The notes: a model not told the origin generated them from the letters alone. Counted from the first letter of the stretch, positions 40,659 through 49,843 are shown. The stretch: DNA of 64,000 nucleotides from Opitutaceae bacterium (GCA_027490995.1 JAIXWY010000013.1:185429-249428), one strand, 5' to 3'. Program-made: numbers and translations.

Positions 40659-42248
40659 TCACTCCGTGGTCGAGAAGCGCGCGTGCGCCTGGCGAAGGCG
40701 CCGCTGCAGCGAGCGCCACCCGCCGGGGAGCCGGCGCAGCACAGTCGCGGCGGTGATGTAGGTGTGGTGGGGCGCGGTCTCCCGATGCCACGCCAGGAAG
40801 GCTTCGATGTCCTCCGTATTCCAGGCGGCCGGGCGCACGGGCTCGAACTGGGGATGCTGCGTGAGCAGTGCCTCGAAGCCGCGGGCGGTGAGCGGCGTTC
40901 CTCCCCAGGCGGGGTAGGTCATTCCGTACTCCGGCTCACAGAGGTCGCACGAGAGCGCAAGGAGGCCGCCGGGACGGAGCACGCGAGCGATCTCGTCGAT
41001 GGCGCGGCGTTTATCCGGCTGGTGTTCCAGTACGGAGAGGCTGGTCACCACGTCCGCACTGCCGGGCGCCAGAGGCAGGTCACTCGTGTCGACGATCCGC
41101 CAGTCGACCGCCACGCCGAGCTTTCGCCGCACAAAGTCCCAGTGTCCGGTGAAGTTCGCGCTGCGCTCGATCAGCGTCACGCGGGCCCCGCGCGTTGCCA
41201 ACCACCAGGGCAGCGCGGAGAGTTCGCTGCCGATGTCGACCAGCCGGGCCCGCGCCCACGGGACGTCGGCCAGGCCCTGTCGCCAGAGCGCGGGATACTC
41301 CCAGATCTTCGACCACGAGTGGAATTCTCGCAGGCCGAGCGGACGGGCAAAGGCATTGAGCTCGTCCATGAAGCCTCTCCACGCCGGCGAGAACATCTCC
41401 GGCAGATTTGCGAGGAGGCGCGGGGTGCCGGGCTTCGGCTCGCGGCGGCGGGCGACGACAAATTCATGCGCGCGGACCCATGCTTCGTTGTTCTGGAGGA
41501 CTTCGAAGCCGCAGGCCGCAAGCAGGGTTGCGACCGAGCTGCGGCTGAAGATGAAGCTGTGCTCCCAGGGATCGAAGACTTTCGGGGTGATCCCGCCAAA
41601 GTCCGGCTCGCCGGGGAGGAGGAGGGGAAGCTGCAGGAACAGGAGCCCGCCGGGACGGAGGCGGGCGTGGGCCGCCTCGAGGAGGCGTTGCGGTTCGAGG
41701 GCGTGTTCGAGCACGTCACACGCAACAAAGAGATCGCAGTCCGGAATCGTTACCTCCGGAAACGCACCGGCTCGGATGTCGAGTCCGGTCGCCGCGACGA
41801 CCGCCGCCGCCGTCGCGGCGTCGGGCTCGACGCCGCAGACCGTCCATCCGCGGTCGCGCAGGCGGAGAAGCAGGGTGCCTTCGGCGCAGCCGATTTCGAC
41901 GGCCACGCCCTGATTGCCGAGGGCGTGGCGCTCGATCGCCTTCACCCAGCGATCCACCCGACCGTCCCGTTCGAGGAGGGCGCGGCGTTCCAGCAGGGTG
42001 GGGTGCGCCTTCTCGCGCTGGCGGGCGTGCCAGTAACCCGAGAGGCTGTAGAAATCCGCCACGCGGTCCGGACGGAGGCGGCGTCGGGAAACGTGCGTGC
42101 CGCAGCGTTCGCAGACGAAGTAGTCCGCGCTGCAGGGGCTCGGTCGGTGCTCACGGCCACCGCACCAGCAGCGGCTGGACTCGAGAAACCACGATTCCGG
42201 AGCTGGCGGGGCCGCCACTCCGACGGAGGCGGGGGCGGAGGCCGTCAC
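40659..42248 (-). CDS. Two-domain SAM-dependent methyltransferase
   Basis: This 529-residue protein holds two separate class I methyltransferase domains. The first, after a Cys-rich zinc-ribbon-like start (CWCGG and CERCG), has motif I VAVEIGCAEGTLLLRL and FVACDVLEHALEPQRLLEAA. The second, in the last 220 residues, has VDIGSELSALPWWLATRGARV and a motif VVTSLSVLEHQPDKRRAIDE with the usual LEH signature. Starts with GTG at 42248, four bases inside the sulfotransferase stop. The first half with its zinc ribbon resembles C-methyltransferases of deoxysugars. The second may act on another position. A bifunctional sugar or glycan-end modifying enzyme is inferred. Confidence 0.85.
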   Translation of the reverse strand: MTASAPASVGVAAPPAPESWFLESSRCWCGGREHRPSPCSADYFVCERCGTHVSRRRLRPDRVADFYSLSGYWHARQREKAHPTLLERRALLERDGRVDRWVKAIERHALGNQGVAVEIGCAEGTLLLRLRDRGWTVCGVEPDAATAAAVVAATGLDIRAGAFPEVTIPDCDLFVACDVLEHALEPQRLLEAAHARLRPGGLLFLQLPLLLPGEPDFGGITPKVFDPWEHSFIFSRSSVATLLAACGFEVLQNNEAWVRAHEFVVARRREPKPGTPRLLANLPEMFSPAWRGFMDELNAFARPLGLREFHSWSKIWEYPALWRQGLADVPWARARLVDIGSELSALPWWLATRGARVTLIERSANFTGHWDFVRRKLGVAVDWRIVDTSDLPLAPGSADVVTSLSVLEHQPDKRRAIDEIARVLRPGGLLALSCDLCEPEYGMTYPAWGGTPLTARGFEALLTQHPQFEPVRPAAWNTEDIEAFLAWHRETAPHHTYITAATVLRRLPGGWRSLQRRLRQAHARFSTTE

Positions 42249-42976
42249 GTCGATTCAGAATAACCGAAGCGCGAGAAGTCGCCCGGTGCCGCGGCGCGCA
42301 GCCACTCGCGCCACTGGGGATCTGCCTTCCAGGTGACGCTGTCACCCGTGCGGTAGAAGGTGCGCTGGCCGGGGCGCGTCATGCGGTCGAATCGGGTCCA
42401 CTCGAAGACAAACTCCGGGGAAAGTTTGGGACGGACCCCGATGAACGCCGCGACTCCGGCGAGCACGGTCGCGCTTGCCTTGAGTTCCTCAAAGCGCACG
42501 AGGTGGGTGCGCGTGGGGTTTGCCCGGTGCAGCGCGAGCGCCTCGTCGTAGAACCGCGCGTAGCCACGGTAGGCTTCGGCGATCCACGCGGGTACGTCGT
42601 CGATCTTCGCGCCCCAGCGGTCCACCGAGGTATGGTACCAGCTGTAGACGGTGGGATGGGGATCGCGGATGAGAAGGAGAACGGGATGGTCGCCGAGGCG
42701 CGGGGTGCCGTGGAGCCCGTTCGGCGCGGCGTCGATGTAGACCGGATGGAAGGGCACGCCGTCCTCCCGCAGCTTCATCGCGTAGGTGGCGAGAGGATTC
42801 AGTTCGTCGCTACGTTGGCGGGCCTCCGGATTTTCGACGAATTGGTTGGGGAAAAAAACGAGGTCGAGCATGCCGGTCAGGCTCGTCCACAGGAAATGAC
42901 TCCCGGTGCGCGGGAACGCAAAGTAGTCGATGCGTTTGGCGAGGGTGGTACCGAAATAGTAGCCGTCAGAGTGCAT
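42245..42976 (-). CDS. Sulfotransferase domain protein
   Basis: This 243-residue protein is a PAPS-type sulfotransferase by motif. The 5'-phosphosulfate loop is FAFPRTGSHFLWTSLTG, similar to PKSGTTWL. The 3'-phosphate site is LLLIRDPHPTVYSWYHTSV, similar to RNPxDxxxS. It ends with a WRxW-type segment (WREWLRAAAPGDFSRFGY). The ATG at 42976 lies 10 bases after the upstream methyltransferase. It would sulfate a sugar hydroxyl or related acceptor in the glycan. PAPS synthesis genes are not in the window, though cysI shows sulfate assimilation. Sulfated surface glycan is the expected product, by inference. Confidence 0.8.
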   Translation of the reverse strand: MHSDGYYFGTTLAKRIDYFAFPRTGSHFLWTSLTGMLDLVFFPNQFVENPEARQRSDELNPLATYAMKLREDGVPFHPVYIDAAPNGLHGTPRLGDHPVLLLIRDPHPTVYSWYHTSVDRWGAKIDDVPAWIAEAYRGYARFYDEALALHRANPTRTHLVRFEELKASATVLAGVAAFIGVRPKLSPEFVFEWTRFDRMTRPGQRTFYRTGDSVTWKADPQWREWLRAAAPGDFSRFGYSEST

Positions 42977-42986
42977 GGAAGCGGAT

Positions 42987-43577
42987 CTAGTCGAAGCGGG
43001 CCGCGAGGTGGAAGCTGTGCATGGCATCTGGACCGTCGTCCGACGCCACGACGCGCCCGCGGCGCGCCGTGATCGCGTCGCGGAGGAGGTCTGGGGTCGG
43101 CTTCCACTTGTGGCCGTCGCCGACGAACGCCGACCCCGGATGCCAGATCTCGCAGTCGGGGTGAGGAAGGTACAGGAACAGGATACCGCCCGGCACCAAG
43201 CGCTGCACCCAGCGGTCAAGTTCGGCATTCCAGTCCGTGATGTGTTCGAGGCAGTGGGAGCTGAACACAAAGTTCAGGCTCCGGGGGGCGAAATCTTCGA
43301 GGGTGTGCTGACGCCCGGGCCCCCGTTCCAGATCGACCGGGATCGCGCCCGGGAGAGGCCACAGGCCGGCGCCTACGTCGATGCCGCGGCCGGTGCAGTG
43401 TTTCAGGGCTTCGCGGAAGATCGCGAACGATGCCCCCCCGACGAAGAGGTAGTCGGGATAGAACCGCCCCCGGTACCGCCAACCCCCGGGCGCACGTTCA
43501 ACGTCGGGCTGCGCCAACCAGTAGCGGTAGGCGTGGAAGAAGTCAGGAGCGTTCGGATAGTCTTCGAGGGCGATCAT
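42987..43577 (-). CDS. Class I SAM-dependent methyltransferase
   Basis: This 196-residue protein has the shape of a small class I methyltransferase. Motif I is GRGIDVGAGLWPLPGAIPVDL. The post-motif block SLNFVFSSHCLEHITDWNAELDRW has the common SxxCLEH signature of glycan-operon methyltransferases. The tail LVPGGILFLYLPHPDCEIWHPG follows. It starts at the ATG at 43577 and is the second gene after the export permease. It probably modifies a sugar of the exported polymer. Since two more methyltransferases occur in the operon, the final product is probably heavily methylated. Confidence 0.82.
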   Translation of the reverse strand: MIALEDYPNAPDFFHAYRYWLAQPDVERAPGGWRYRGRFYPDYLFVGGASFAIFREALKHCTGRGIDVGAGLWPLPGAIPVDLERGPGRQHTLEDFAPRSLNFVFSSHCLEHITDWNAELDRWVQRLVPGGILFLYLPHPDCEIWHPGSAFVGDGHKWKPTPDLLRDAITARRGRVVASDDGPDAMHSFHLAARFD

Positions 43578-43674
43578 CGACGGACCGGGCGAGAGGCGGC
43601 GTAAACGTAGCCTGAAATGAACCGGACGCTCCGGAATATGTCCAGACCGGGGTCAATCCGCGTCGCGGCCCGCG

Positions 43675-44496
43675 CTAAACAACGTCGGCGAACGCTGGAC
43701 GGGTCGCGCGAAAGAAGGCGTACCCCGCGACGAAGCACACGAGTCCGCACGCCGTCGTGTACGCGAGCACTCCCAGTTCGGGCGCATGGCCCCACAGGAC
43801 CGTCTGGCGCACGAGTTCGATCGTCTGGAGAAGGGGGTTGAAGCGGAGCACCGACCACACCGCCGGGACGAGTTCTGCTACGCGGGCGGGCGGGAAGAAG
43901 ATGCAGCTCGCGTACAGCAAGATGAGGTTCAGGAATCCCATGATTTGCTGGAGATCCCGGAGGAAGACACCGAGGGCGGACAGCATCCATCCCATCCCGA
44001 GCGCGAGCAGGAGGAGGGGCAGTAGGATGAGCGGCAACCAGAGGGCGTGCAGTGTAAAGGTGTGGCCGAGAACGAGTGCTCCGACCAAGAATAGCCCGAC
44101 GCTCACGAGGAGGTGAAAAAGCGAGGCCCCGACCACCGCGGCGGGGAGGATTTCCAAGGGGAAGACGACCTTCTTCACGAAGTTCGGATTGCTCGTGATC
44201 ATGCCGGGCGCCGTTGCGAGGACGTCGGCCATGAGGTGATAGCAGATGAGGCCGCCGAAGATGACCAGCGCGTACTTGGGCTGCTCCGGGCCGTCCCCGA
44301 ACTGCCCGGGAAAGACGACGCTGAAGATGAAGGTGTAGAGCCCGAGCATGAGCAGCGGGTTCAGGAACGCCCAGGTCATGCCGAGGAGGCTGCCGCGATT
44401 CCGCGCTTCGATCTGCCGGGCCGTGAACTGACGCAGCAGCGACCGGTGCTGCCAGAGCGTGACCACGGATAGGGAGGACGAGGAGGGCCGCTGCAT
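43675..44496 (-). CDS. ABC-2 type polysaccharide export permease (Wzm-like)
   Basis: This 273-residue permease moves polysaccharide or lipid-linked oligosaccharide across the inner membrane. It has the Wzm/TagG layout: a cytoplasmic N-terminal helix, then six spans including LLGMTWAFLNPLLMLGLYTFIFSVVF, FGGLICYHLMADVL, LFHLLVSVGLFLVGALVLG and LILLPLLLLALGMGWML. A NPNFVKKVVFPLEILP segment is conserved in this family. The ATG at 44496 heads the leftward operon. A Wzt ATP-binding subunit is normally encoded just downstream, but none is seen among the seven genes that follow or elsewhere in the window. Confidence 0.9.
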   Translation of the reverse strand: MQRPSSSSLSVVTLWQHRSLLRQFTARQIEARNRGSLLGMTWAFLNPLLMLGLYTFIFSVVFPGQFGDGPEQPKYALVIFGGLICYHLMADVLATAPGMITSNPNFVKKVVFPLEILPAAVVGASLFHLLVSVGLFLVGALVLGHTFTLHALWLPLILLPLLLLALGMGWMLSALGVFLRDLQQIMGFLNLILLYASCIFFPPARVAELVPAVWSVLRFNPLLQTIELVRQTVLWGHAPELGVLAYTTACGLVCFVAGYAFFRATRPAFADVV

Positions 44497-44635
44497 CGGC
44501 GTCACTTGACGCACGGTACGCCCTCCCGCGCAACGTTGATTTCCGAGCCGGGGCGGTCGGGCGCGGTTCGGCCGGCCGCAACGGGAAATCCCCCGCACGA
44601 TCCGGTCTCCGGCGGTGGCGCCGCCGTCGGGTAGC

Positions 44636-45022
44636 TCACTGCTTCTGGTACCACTGACCCGACTCCGCCTGCAGCCAAGTGCCTGCGGGGCTCTGCGCCG
44701 CGATTTGCCGCGCCCGCGCGCGTCCCACCTGCTCCGCCGACACGCCGCCGCCCTGCTGCTGGGCGATGGCTGCGTAGACCGTCTCGCGGTCGCGATTCTC
44801 CGCTGCCGAGAGGGAGGCGGCGCCGTCCGCGGCGCGGCGGACATCGGTAAAGCCGCGGTTGTTCTCGCCGATCGCGCCTTGCTGGCGGAGCGCCACCAGC
44901 GCCGGCAGGCGTTCGCTCATGCGGGCCCGAACCGTCGCGAGATCCTCAGCGCGGCCCGGAAGCACCGCGGCACAGAACGCGAAGAGGCAAAGGAAAAACC
45001 GGGAAAGGGTCAGCGTGGACAT
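44636..45022 (-). CDS. ydbL: YdbL family protein (DUF1318)
   Basis: This 128-residue periplasmic protein has a cleavable signal peptide (FFLCLFAFCAAVLPGRA). The DUF1318 core includes RMSERLPALVALRQQGAIGENNRGF, and the C-terminal SPAGTWLQAESGQWYQK. In E. coli, ydbL lies downstream of ydbH and ynbE, which form an intermembrane phospholipid bridge. YdbL is the accessory of that set. Here the order ydbH-ynbE-ydbL is kept, with spacers of 34 and 12 bases. Confidence 0.92.
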   Translation of the reverse strand: MSTLTLSRFFLCLFAFCAAVLPGRAEDLATVRARMSERLPALVALRQQGAIGENNRGFTDVRRAADGAASLSAAENRDRETVYAAIAQQQGGGVSAEQVGRARARQIAAQSPAGTWLQAESGQWYQKQ

Positions 45023-45034
45023 GGCGGTAAAGGG

Positions 45035-45226
45035 TCAGGGCTTGGTCGGGGCGGCGATCTCGGCTGTCTGCTTGTCGAGGTCTCCGAAGAAATCCGTCAG
45101 CGCTCGGTCGACCTTCACGTTCACGTCGACCACGGCATGCACCTTGATGGGGTCCATCGAAACGTGGATGCAGCCTCCGAGCAGCAGCCCGAGTGGGAGG
45201 GTGGCCAACAGGGTAAGGCGCTTCAT
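45035..45226 (-). CDS. ynbE: YnbE-like outer-membrane lipoprotein
   Basis: This small lipoprotein of 63 residues starts at the ATG at 45226, with a lipobox LLGGC directly after the hydrophobic stretch LLATLPLGLLL. The mature part, about 45 residues, begins IHVSMDPIKVHAVVDVNVKVDRALTDFF, typical of YnbE. YnbE has been shown in E. coli to interact with YdbH at the outer membrane to complete the lipid bridge. It sits between ydbH and ydbL as expected. Confidence 0.88.
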   Translation of the reverse strand: MKRLTLLATLPLGLLLGGCIHVSMDPIKVHAVVDVNVKVDRALTDFFGDLDKQTAEIAAPTKP

Positions 45227-45260
45227 CAAGGTACGAGGTTGGAGAGTAAGACCTGCCGGA

Positions 45261-46586
45261 TCAGCGGATGTTTCGTTTTCTTTCCCCGGGGTCAAGGGCG
45301 CCCGTCGACGGCAACTGCACCCGTTCATCCAGTCCAAGTTTGAGGACTTGGTTCAGGGGGCCGGAGAGGTTGACTTCAAAACTGACTTCTCCCACCGGAC
45401 CGGGGATGACGGGCCGGGCGCGAACCTGGAGACGCGCGGTGCGGCCAGCGGAGTCCGCCTCGGGATGGGTGAAGACCTGGAGCGTTTCGATGATCAGGGA
45501 CTCCCGACCAAGCTCGATCGCTTCCACGGCGTCATACGCTGGATTGAGCGGGGAAAACCAACGAGTCATCGGTCCGAACGACGGGGGTAAAAGCGCGAGG
45601 CGTCGCGGCAGTTGGCTGGTCAGGAATCCGGGCTGTGGCGCGAGGCGCATCTCCGCGCTCTGCCCCGGCTGAAGTTGGAGCGTGCCGCGGCCGATCGTGA
45701 GACTCTGCTCCCGTGACCACGCGACGTCCACCGATCCGGCGATGGTCCCGGTCGCCGTGGTGACTGCTTGCGGAAGGAGCTTGATCACTTCGGCCAGAGC
45801 GAGGTCCTCCAGAGTGACGGTGGCCGCCACCGGCGCGAGGCCGTTCGAATCGATCTTCACGGTGAAGGGATTCACGCGCACGCGGCCTCCGAGCAGGCTG
45901 AGTTCCGCGCCTTCGAGGTCTACCGTCCGCGGGCCCCGGACCCGGAAGCGAATCGCCACGTTCTCCGCGACCACCGCGCCGGTCTCTGCCCGAACGACGT
46001 GCGCGTACTGCGTCGGAGAATCGCCAAGGTCGCCGAGATTCGGCAGAGTGAGCGCGAGCGTTATGCCGTCGAGGCGTAGGGCAGGCGTGGAACGTTCGAG
46101 GTTTGCACTCACGTGCACATCCGCCTGACCCGTCAGGCCCCGCGCGGTCCATGCGCCCGTCGTCTTCGCCGTCAACGTTCCCGCCAGCGTCACTCCGTTC
46201 GGCGGCGGCGGCATCCGTGCTGCGGACAAGAGTGACGGGATCCACTGCGCCAGTTCGATCTTTAGTTGACCTTGTTTCCACGCGATCTCTCCCGAGGGCA
46301 GGTCGAGAAGAATGTCCGCCGTGCCGGAGAGTCCGTCCGCAGTGACGTGGATCCGTCCCTCCACGCGTTTGGCGAGCGCGGTGGTGGCCGTGGTCTCGAT
46401 CGACCATCGCACGGGGGGAAGTCCGCGCCACTGTAGCACGCCAGAGAGCGTGGAGGCGGAGGGAGTCGGCTGCGGGACGGGGAGAGCCGCCGCCGCGACC
46501 GCGACCGCGTGGACCGTCGGTCCGGCATCGCCGGCGCGGGCGGCGCAGAGCGTCAGTCCGACGAGAAGCGTCCAGAAGCGGAACAT
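45261..46586 (-). CDS. ydbH: YdbH-like intermembrane lipid-transport protein, short form
   Basis: This 441-residue AsmA-like protein has an N-terminal signal or anchor (FWTLLVGLTLCAARAG) and a long beta-rich repeat region. The C-terminal third carries the YdbH dicarboxylate-type domain blocks GTLQLQPGQSAEMRLAP, LALLPPSFGPMTRWFSPLN and the EVNLSGPLNQVLKLGLDERVQ ending. E. coli YdbH has 879 residues, so this is about half the usual length. It could be a shorter bridge or work in another geometry. It heads the operon, followed after 34 bases by ynbE. The family call is supported by the conserved partners as well as the C-terminal motifs. Confidence 0.85.
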   Translation of the reverse strand: MFRFWTLLVGLTLCAARAGDAGPTVHAVAVAAAALPVPQPTPSASTLSGVLQWRGLPPVRWSIETTATTALAKRVEGRIHVTADGLSGTADILLDLPSGEIAWKQGQLKIELAQWIPSLLSAARMPPPPNGVTLAGTLTAKTTGAWTARGLTGQADVHVSANLERSTPALRLDGITLALTLPNLGDLGDSPTQYAHVVRAETGAVVAENVAIRFRVRGPRTVDLEGAELSLLGGRVRVNPFTVKIDSNGLAPVAATVTLEDLALAEVIKLLPQAVTTATGTIAGSVDVAWSREQSLTIGRGTLQLQPGQSAEMRLAPQPGFLTSQLPRRLALLPPSFGPMTRWFSPLNPAYDAVEAIELGRESLIIETLQVFTHPEADSAGRTARLQVRARPVIPGPVGEVSFEVNLSGPLNQVLKLGLDERVQLPSTGALDPGERKRNIR

Positions 46587-46709
46587 CTCAACGCAGTCTA
46601 AGAGACGAGTGGCATGAGGCGCAACGATTCGCCGTCTTTGGGGTCAGCGGGGGCCAGTGGTTGAGTCTTTCGGTTTGTCGTCAAGCGAGCGGTGGCTTTC
46701 GCTCCCACC

Positions 46710-47981
46710 ATGTCTTCGCTCACCCCGCGATCCCGCTGGTTACCCACCGTTTCGTTTGTTTTCGTCGCCGCCCTGATGGCCGCTCCGGCCTGGGCTGCAG
46801 CCGCGCCGCGTGGCTTCGATTCGGCCCGGCTCGCCCGGATGGACGGGCTCATCCAGGAGAGCATCGATCGCGAGACGCTGGCCGGCGCGGTGCTCTACGT
46901 TTCCCGCGACGGTGTCCCGGCTCGCCTGCAGGCCTTCGGGTGGCAGGACAAGGAACGGGGCATTCGCATGTCCGAGGATGCCATCTTCCGCATCGCTTCC
47001 ATGAGCAAGGCGGTCACCTCGGTCGCGGTCATGATTCTCTACGAGGAGGGACGTTTCCTGCTGCATGACCCGGTGTCCAAGTACATCCCGGCCTTCGCGA
47101 ACTCCGTCGTCGCCGAACCCGCCCCCGCCGGCTCGCCTGCCGGTACCACCTATGTGACGGTGCCGGCTCGCCGGCCGATCCAGATCCGCGACCTGCTCAC
47201 CCACACGGCTGGGCTCACCTATGGCGACGGCCTCGCGCTCGAGCGCTACAAGGCAGCAGGACTGCATGGCTGGTACCTCGCCAACAAGAATGAGACGATC
47301 GGAGAGTGTATCAATAGATTGGCTACGTTGCCTCTGCACGGCCACCCCGGGGAATCTTGGCAGTACGGCTACGCGACCGACGTACTGGGCTATTTGGTCG
47401 AGGTGGTCTCCGGCCAGACGCTCGATCAGTTCATCGAGGAACGGATCTGCCGGCCGCTGCGGATGACTGACACATCGTTCTTCCTGCCGCTGGAAAAGGT
47501 ATCTCGCCTGGCTCCGGTCTACGGGATCGAGAAAGGTAAGCTCACGCTGCGCGAGCCGACGGAGAAGAGCGACTACGTCCACGGGCCACGCAAGTGTTTC
47601 TCGGGTGGCGCCGGCCTCCTGTCCACTGCGCGGGACTACGGCCGCTTCCTCCAGATGCTGCTTAACGGCGGCCAACTCGACGGCGTGCGCGTCTTGTCGC
47701 CGAAGACGGTGGAGCTGATGATCGCCAACCACACGGGGGATAAGTTCAACCGCGACACGACCGCCTTCGGTCTGGGCTTCTGGGTGAACCAGGATCTCGG
47801 CGCCTTCGGTGAGCTGAGTTCGGAGGGCTCCTACGGCTGGGGCAGCGCCTACTACCCGCAGTACCTCGTGGATCCGAAGGAGGGCGTCGTGGCGTTTTTC
47901 ATGACGCAGCTGCTGCCGGCCGGCGGACTCGATCTCAATCTCAAGCTGAAGGTGTCCGTCTACCAGGCGATCGTCGATTGA
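46710..47981 (+). CDS. Exported serine hydrolase of the beta-lactamase/class C esterase family
   Basis: This 423-residue protein is a secreted penicillin-binding-protein-like serine hydrolase. A signal peptide starts at ATG 46710 (VSFVFVAALMAAPAWAAAA). The active-site SxxK is SMSK within IASMSKAVTSVAVM. The second tyrosine motif is WQYGYATDVLGYLVE, where a YxN motif is replaced by YxT. The third motif is uncertain. Family members include esterases (EstB) and other D-aminopeptidase-like enzymes. A true class C beta-lactamase is less likely because the KTG motif is not seen. It is divergent from ydbH. Substrate unknown. Confidence 0.85.
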   Translation: MSSLTPRSRWLPTVSFVFVAALMAAPAWAAAAPRGFDSARLARMDGLIQESIDRETLAGAVLYVSRDGVPARLQAFGWQDKERGIRMSEDAIFRIASMSKAVTSVAVMILYEEGRFLLHDPVSKYIPAFANSVVAEPAPAGSPAGTTYVTVPARRPIQIRDLLTHTAGLTYGDGLALERYKAAGLHGWYLANKNETIGECINRLATLPLHGHPGESWQYGYATDVLGYLVEVVSGQTLDQFIEERICRPLRMTDTSFFLPLEKVSRLAPVYGIEKGKLTLREPTEKSDYVHGPRKCFSGGAGLLSTARDYGRFLQMLLNGGQLDGVRVLSPKTVELMIANHTGDKFNRDTTAFGLGFWVNQDLGAFGELSSEGSYGWGSAYYPQYLVDPKEGVVAFFMTQLLPAGGLDLNLKLKVSVYQAIVD

Positions 47982-48187
47982 GCACCGCCAGGGGCCGCGA
48001 ATCGACGCAGTCCACGGCACCGGGCAGCGTCTGGGAGCATCCGAACGGTGCCCGCGCCTCCGACCTTGGCGGGTGATCGGATAAATCTATTGCGCAAGTA
48101 ATTGATGGTAAATTGTTAATAAATCAGGACCGAAAGGTCGGCACCGGACCGGGAGTGCGGGGTCCAATCCTTTAACCCCGCTATCCC

Positions 48188-49843
48188 GTGCATCGACGTA
48201 TCCCTACGATCGCGTTCGTCTGCTCGGCAAGTCTCTCTTGCCTGTTCGGTCAGGAGTCCGCCTCCGCTTCGTCTCCCGAGTCCGCCGCCACCGCGGGATC
48301 CGGAGTCCTTCCTCAACCGCTGTCGCCGCCTCCGCCGGTACCGGCGGAGTTCGCGGAACCGGCGCTCTCCGCGGTGGAGTTGGACAATCTCGTCGCGCCG
48401 CTCGCGCTCTACCCGGATGCCTTGGTGGCGCTGATCCTGCCGGCGGCCACCGAGCCGTCCGACGTAGTGCTCGCCGCGCGCTTCCTCAACTCGCAACCGC
48501 GGCCGGAGTCTGAAGTCGAGGCTCAGCCGTGGATCGATTCCGTGAAGTTGCTCGCGCGCTATCCGACCGTGATCGCTTGGCTCGATCGGGAGCTCGCGTG
48601 GACCAAGCGGATCGGCGAGGCCTTCGCGCGGCAACCCGCTGACGTGATGACCGCGATCCAGCGTCGCCGCGCCCAAGCCCGAGCCAGTGGCGCGCTGCGC
48701 ACCACGCCCCAGCACGTCGTGTCGGAGGTCGAAAGTAACATCGTCATCGTGCCGGCCCGGCCAGACGTGATCTACGTGCCGGTGTACGATCCGTTCACCG
48801 TGTATGTGTCGGCCCCGATTCATCGGACCCGGGTGGTGATTTCCTTTGGCCGCGCTTACGCGTGCGGCTACTGGCTCGCCTATGGCTGCGACTGGGGGCG
48901 CCGGACAATCTGTTACGTCGATCGGCCGCACCGGGCTCGCGTCTGGCATGAGCCGCCGCGCACCACGATCGTGGTCACGCGCACCTGGTCGCACCCCGTG
49001 CGCGATCCTTCGCCGCACTGGCGGACGTGGTCACCCCGCTCGCACCGGGGCCGCCATGAGTCCGGTGTCACGGTGCGCACGCACGACCGCGCTCCGGATC
49101 CCTCGGGGGGCGCGCCGGCACTGACGGCGTTCTCCGGTGCGCCTTCGCGTTCCGTGCGCGAGTCGGCCCGGTCTCGCCCTGAGGCCGGGGGCATGGGTTC
49201 GCGAGGCATTGATTCACCGCTCATCCCGGAGGGTTTTCCGGCGGGCGATTCCGCGCCGACGCAGGATCGGGTGGACGCCGTCGATCGTTCGCTGGCGGTG
49301 AGTGGCGGCCGGACGTCGGACGCCGCGCGGCTCCGTGAGAACGGACGGGGTCGGGGCATGGGTCGGACTCCGGACTCGGCACCGAACGCTGCTGCATCCG
49401 CGCCCTCCACGGCCCCGGCAGTCTCCGCTAACACTTGGAGCGGCGGGCGGCGGGGCGGGACGGACTCTCGTGATTCGGGTTTCGAGCGGACGCGGTCGGA
49501 GCGAACGTCCACTGGGGCTTCCGTGGACGGAACGGGTGCCTCGGCACAGAGCCGCACCCGACCGTCGCGCAGTGAGACGCCGCGGAGCGCCGCTCCGGCG
49601 ATCGCCGATCCTGGGGTCTTGACCTATTCCTCGCCTTTGCCGGCGATGGAGTCACGCGGCTCACGCGGGAGTAGTTCGGATTCCATCCGCTCCCGCTCTG
49701 GTTCCGCCAACGGCAGCGTCCGTGAGCGGCCGTACGAGACACGTTCCGCCCCGGTCTCGCGCATCGCCGAGGGTTCGCTCCGTGGTGCTCCCTCGTCGAG
49801 CGGTGAGCGCGATCCGGGCCGGACAACGACGATCCTCGACTAG
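48188..49843 (+). CDS. DUF3300 domain-containing exported protein
   Basis: This 551-residue protein has a signal peptide (PTIAFVCSASLSCLFGQ). A DUF3300 domain spans about residues 55-205: VELDNLVAPLALYPDALVALILPAAT, then VIAWLDRELAWTKRIGEAF, VEVESNIVIVPARPDVIYVPVYDP-type sequence. The C-terminal 300 residues are low-complexity, Ser/Arg/Pro/Gly-rich, and likely disordered. The start is GTG at 48188. It converges with trmO, sharing a CTAG at the stops. DUF3300 proteins are found in many Gram-negative bacteria, and no function is established. The 200 bases upstream of it include an AT-rich patch near 48080-48125 that could hold its promoter. Confidence 0.85.
   Translation: MHRRIPTIAFVCSASLSCLFGQESASASSPESAATAGSGVLPQPLSPPPPVPAEFAEPALSAVELDNLVAPLALYPDALVALILPAATEPSDVVLAARFLNSQPRPESEVEAQPWIDSVKLLARYPTVIAWLDRELAWTKRIGEAFARQPADVMTAIQRRRAQARASGALRTTPQHVVSEVESNIVIVPARPDVIYVPVYDPFTVYVSAPIHRTRVVISFGRAYACGYWLAYGCDWGRRTICYVDRPHRARVWHEPPRTTIVVTRTWSHPVRDPSPHWRTWSPRSHRGRHESGVTVRTHDRAPDPSGGAPALTAFSGAPSRSVRESARSRPEAGGMGSRGIDSPLIPEGFPAGDSAPTQDRVDAVDRSLAVSGGRTSDAARLRENGRGRGMGRTPDSAPNAAASAPSTAPAVSANTWSGGRRGGTDSRDSGFERTRSERTSTGASVDGTGASAQSRTRPSRSETPRSAAPAIADPGVLTYSSPLPAMESRGSRGSSSDSIRSRSGSANGSVRERPYETRSAPVSRIAEGSLRGAPSSSGERDPGRTTTILD

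Noticed and set aside
46710..47981. Class C beta-lactamase giving antibiotic resistance
   Set aside because: SxxK is present, but the YxN and KTG motifs are altered or missing, so the safer call is a serine hydrolase or esterase.
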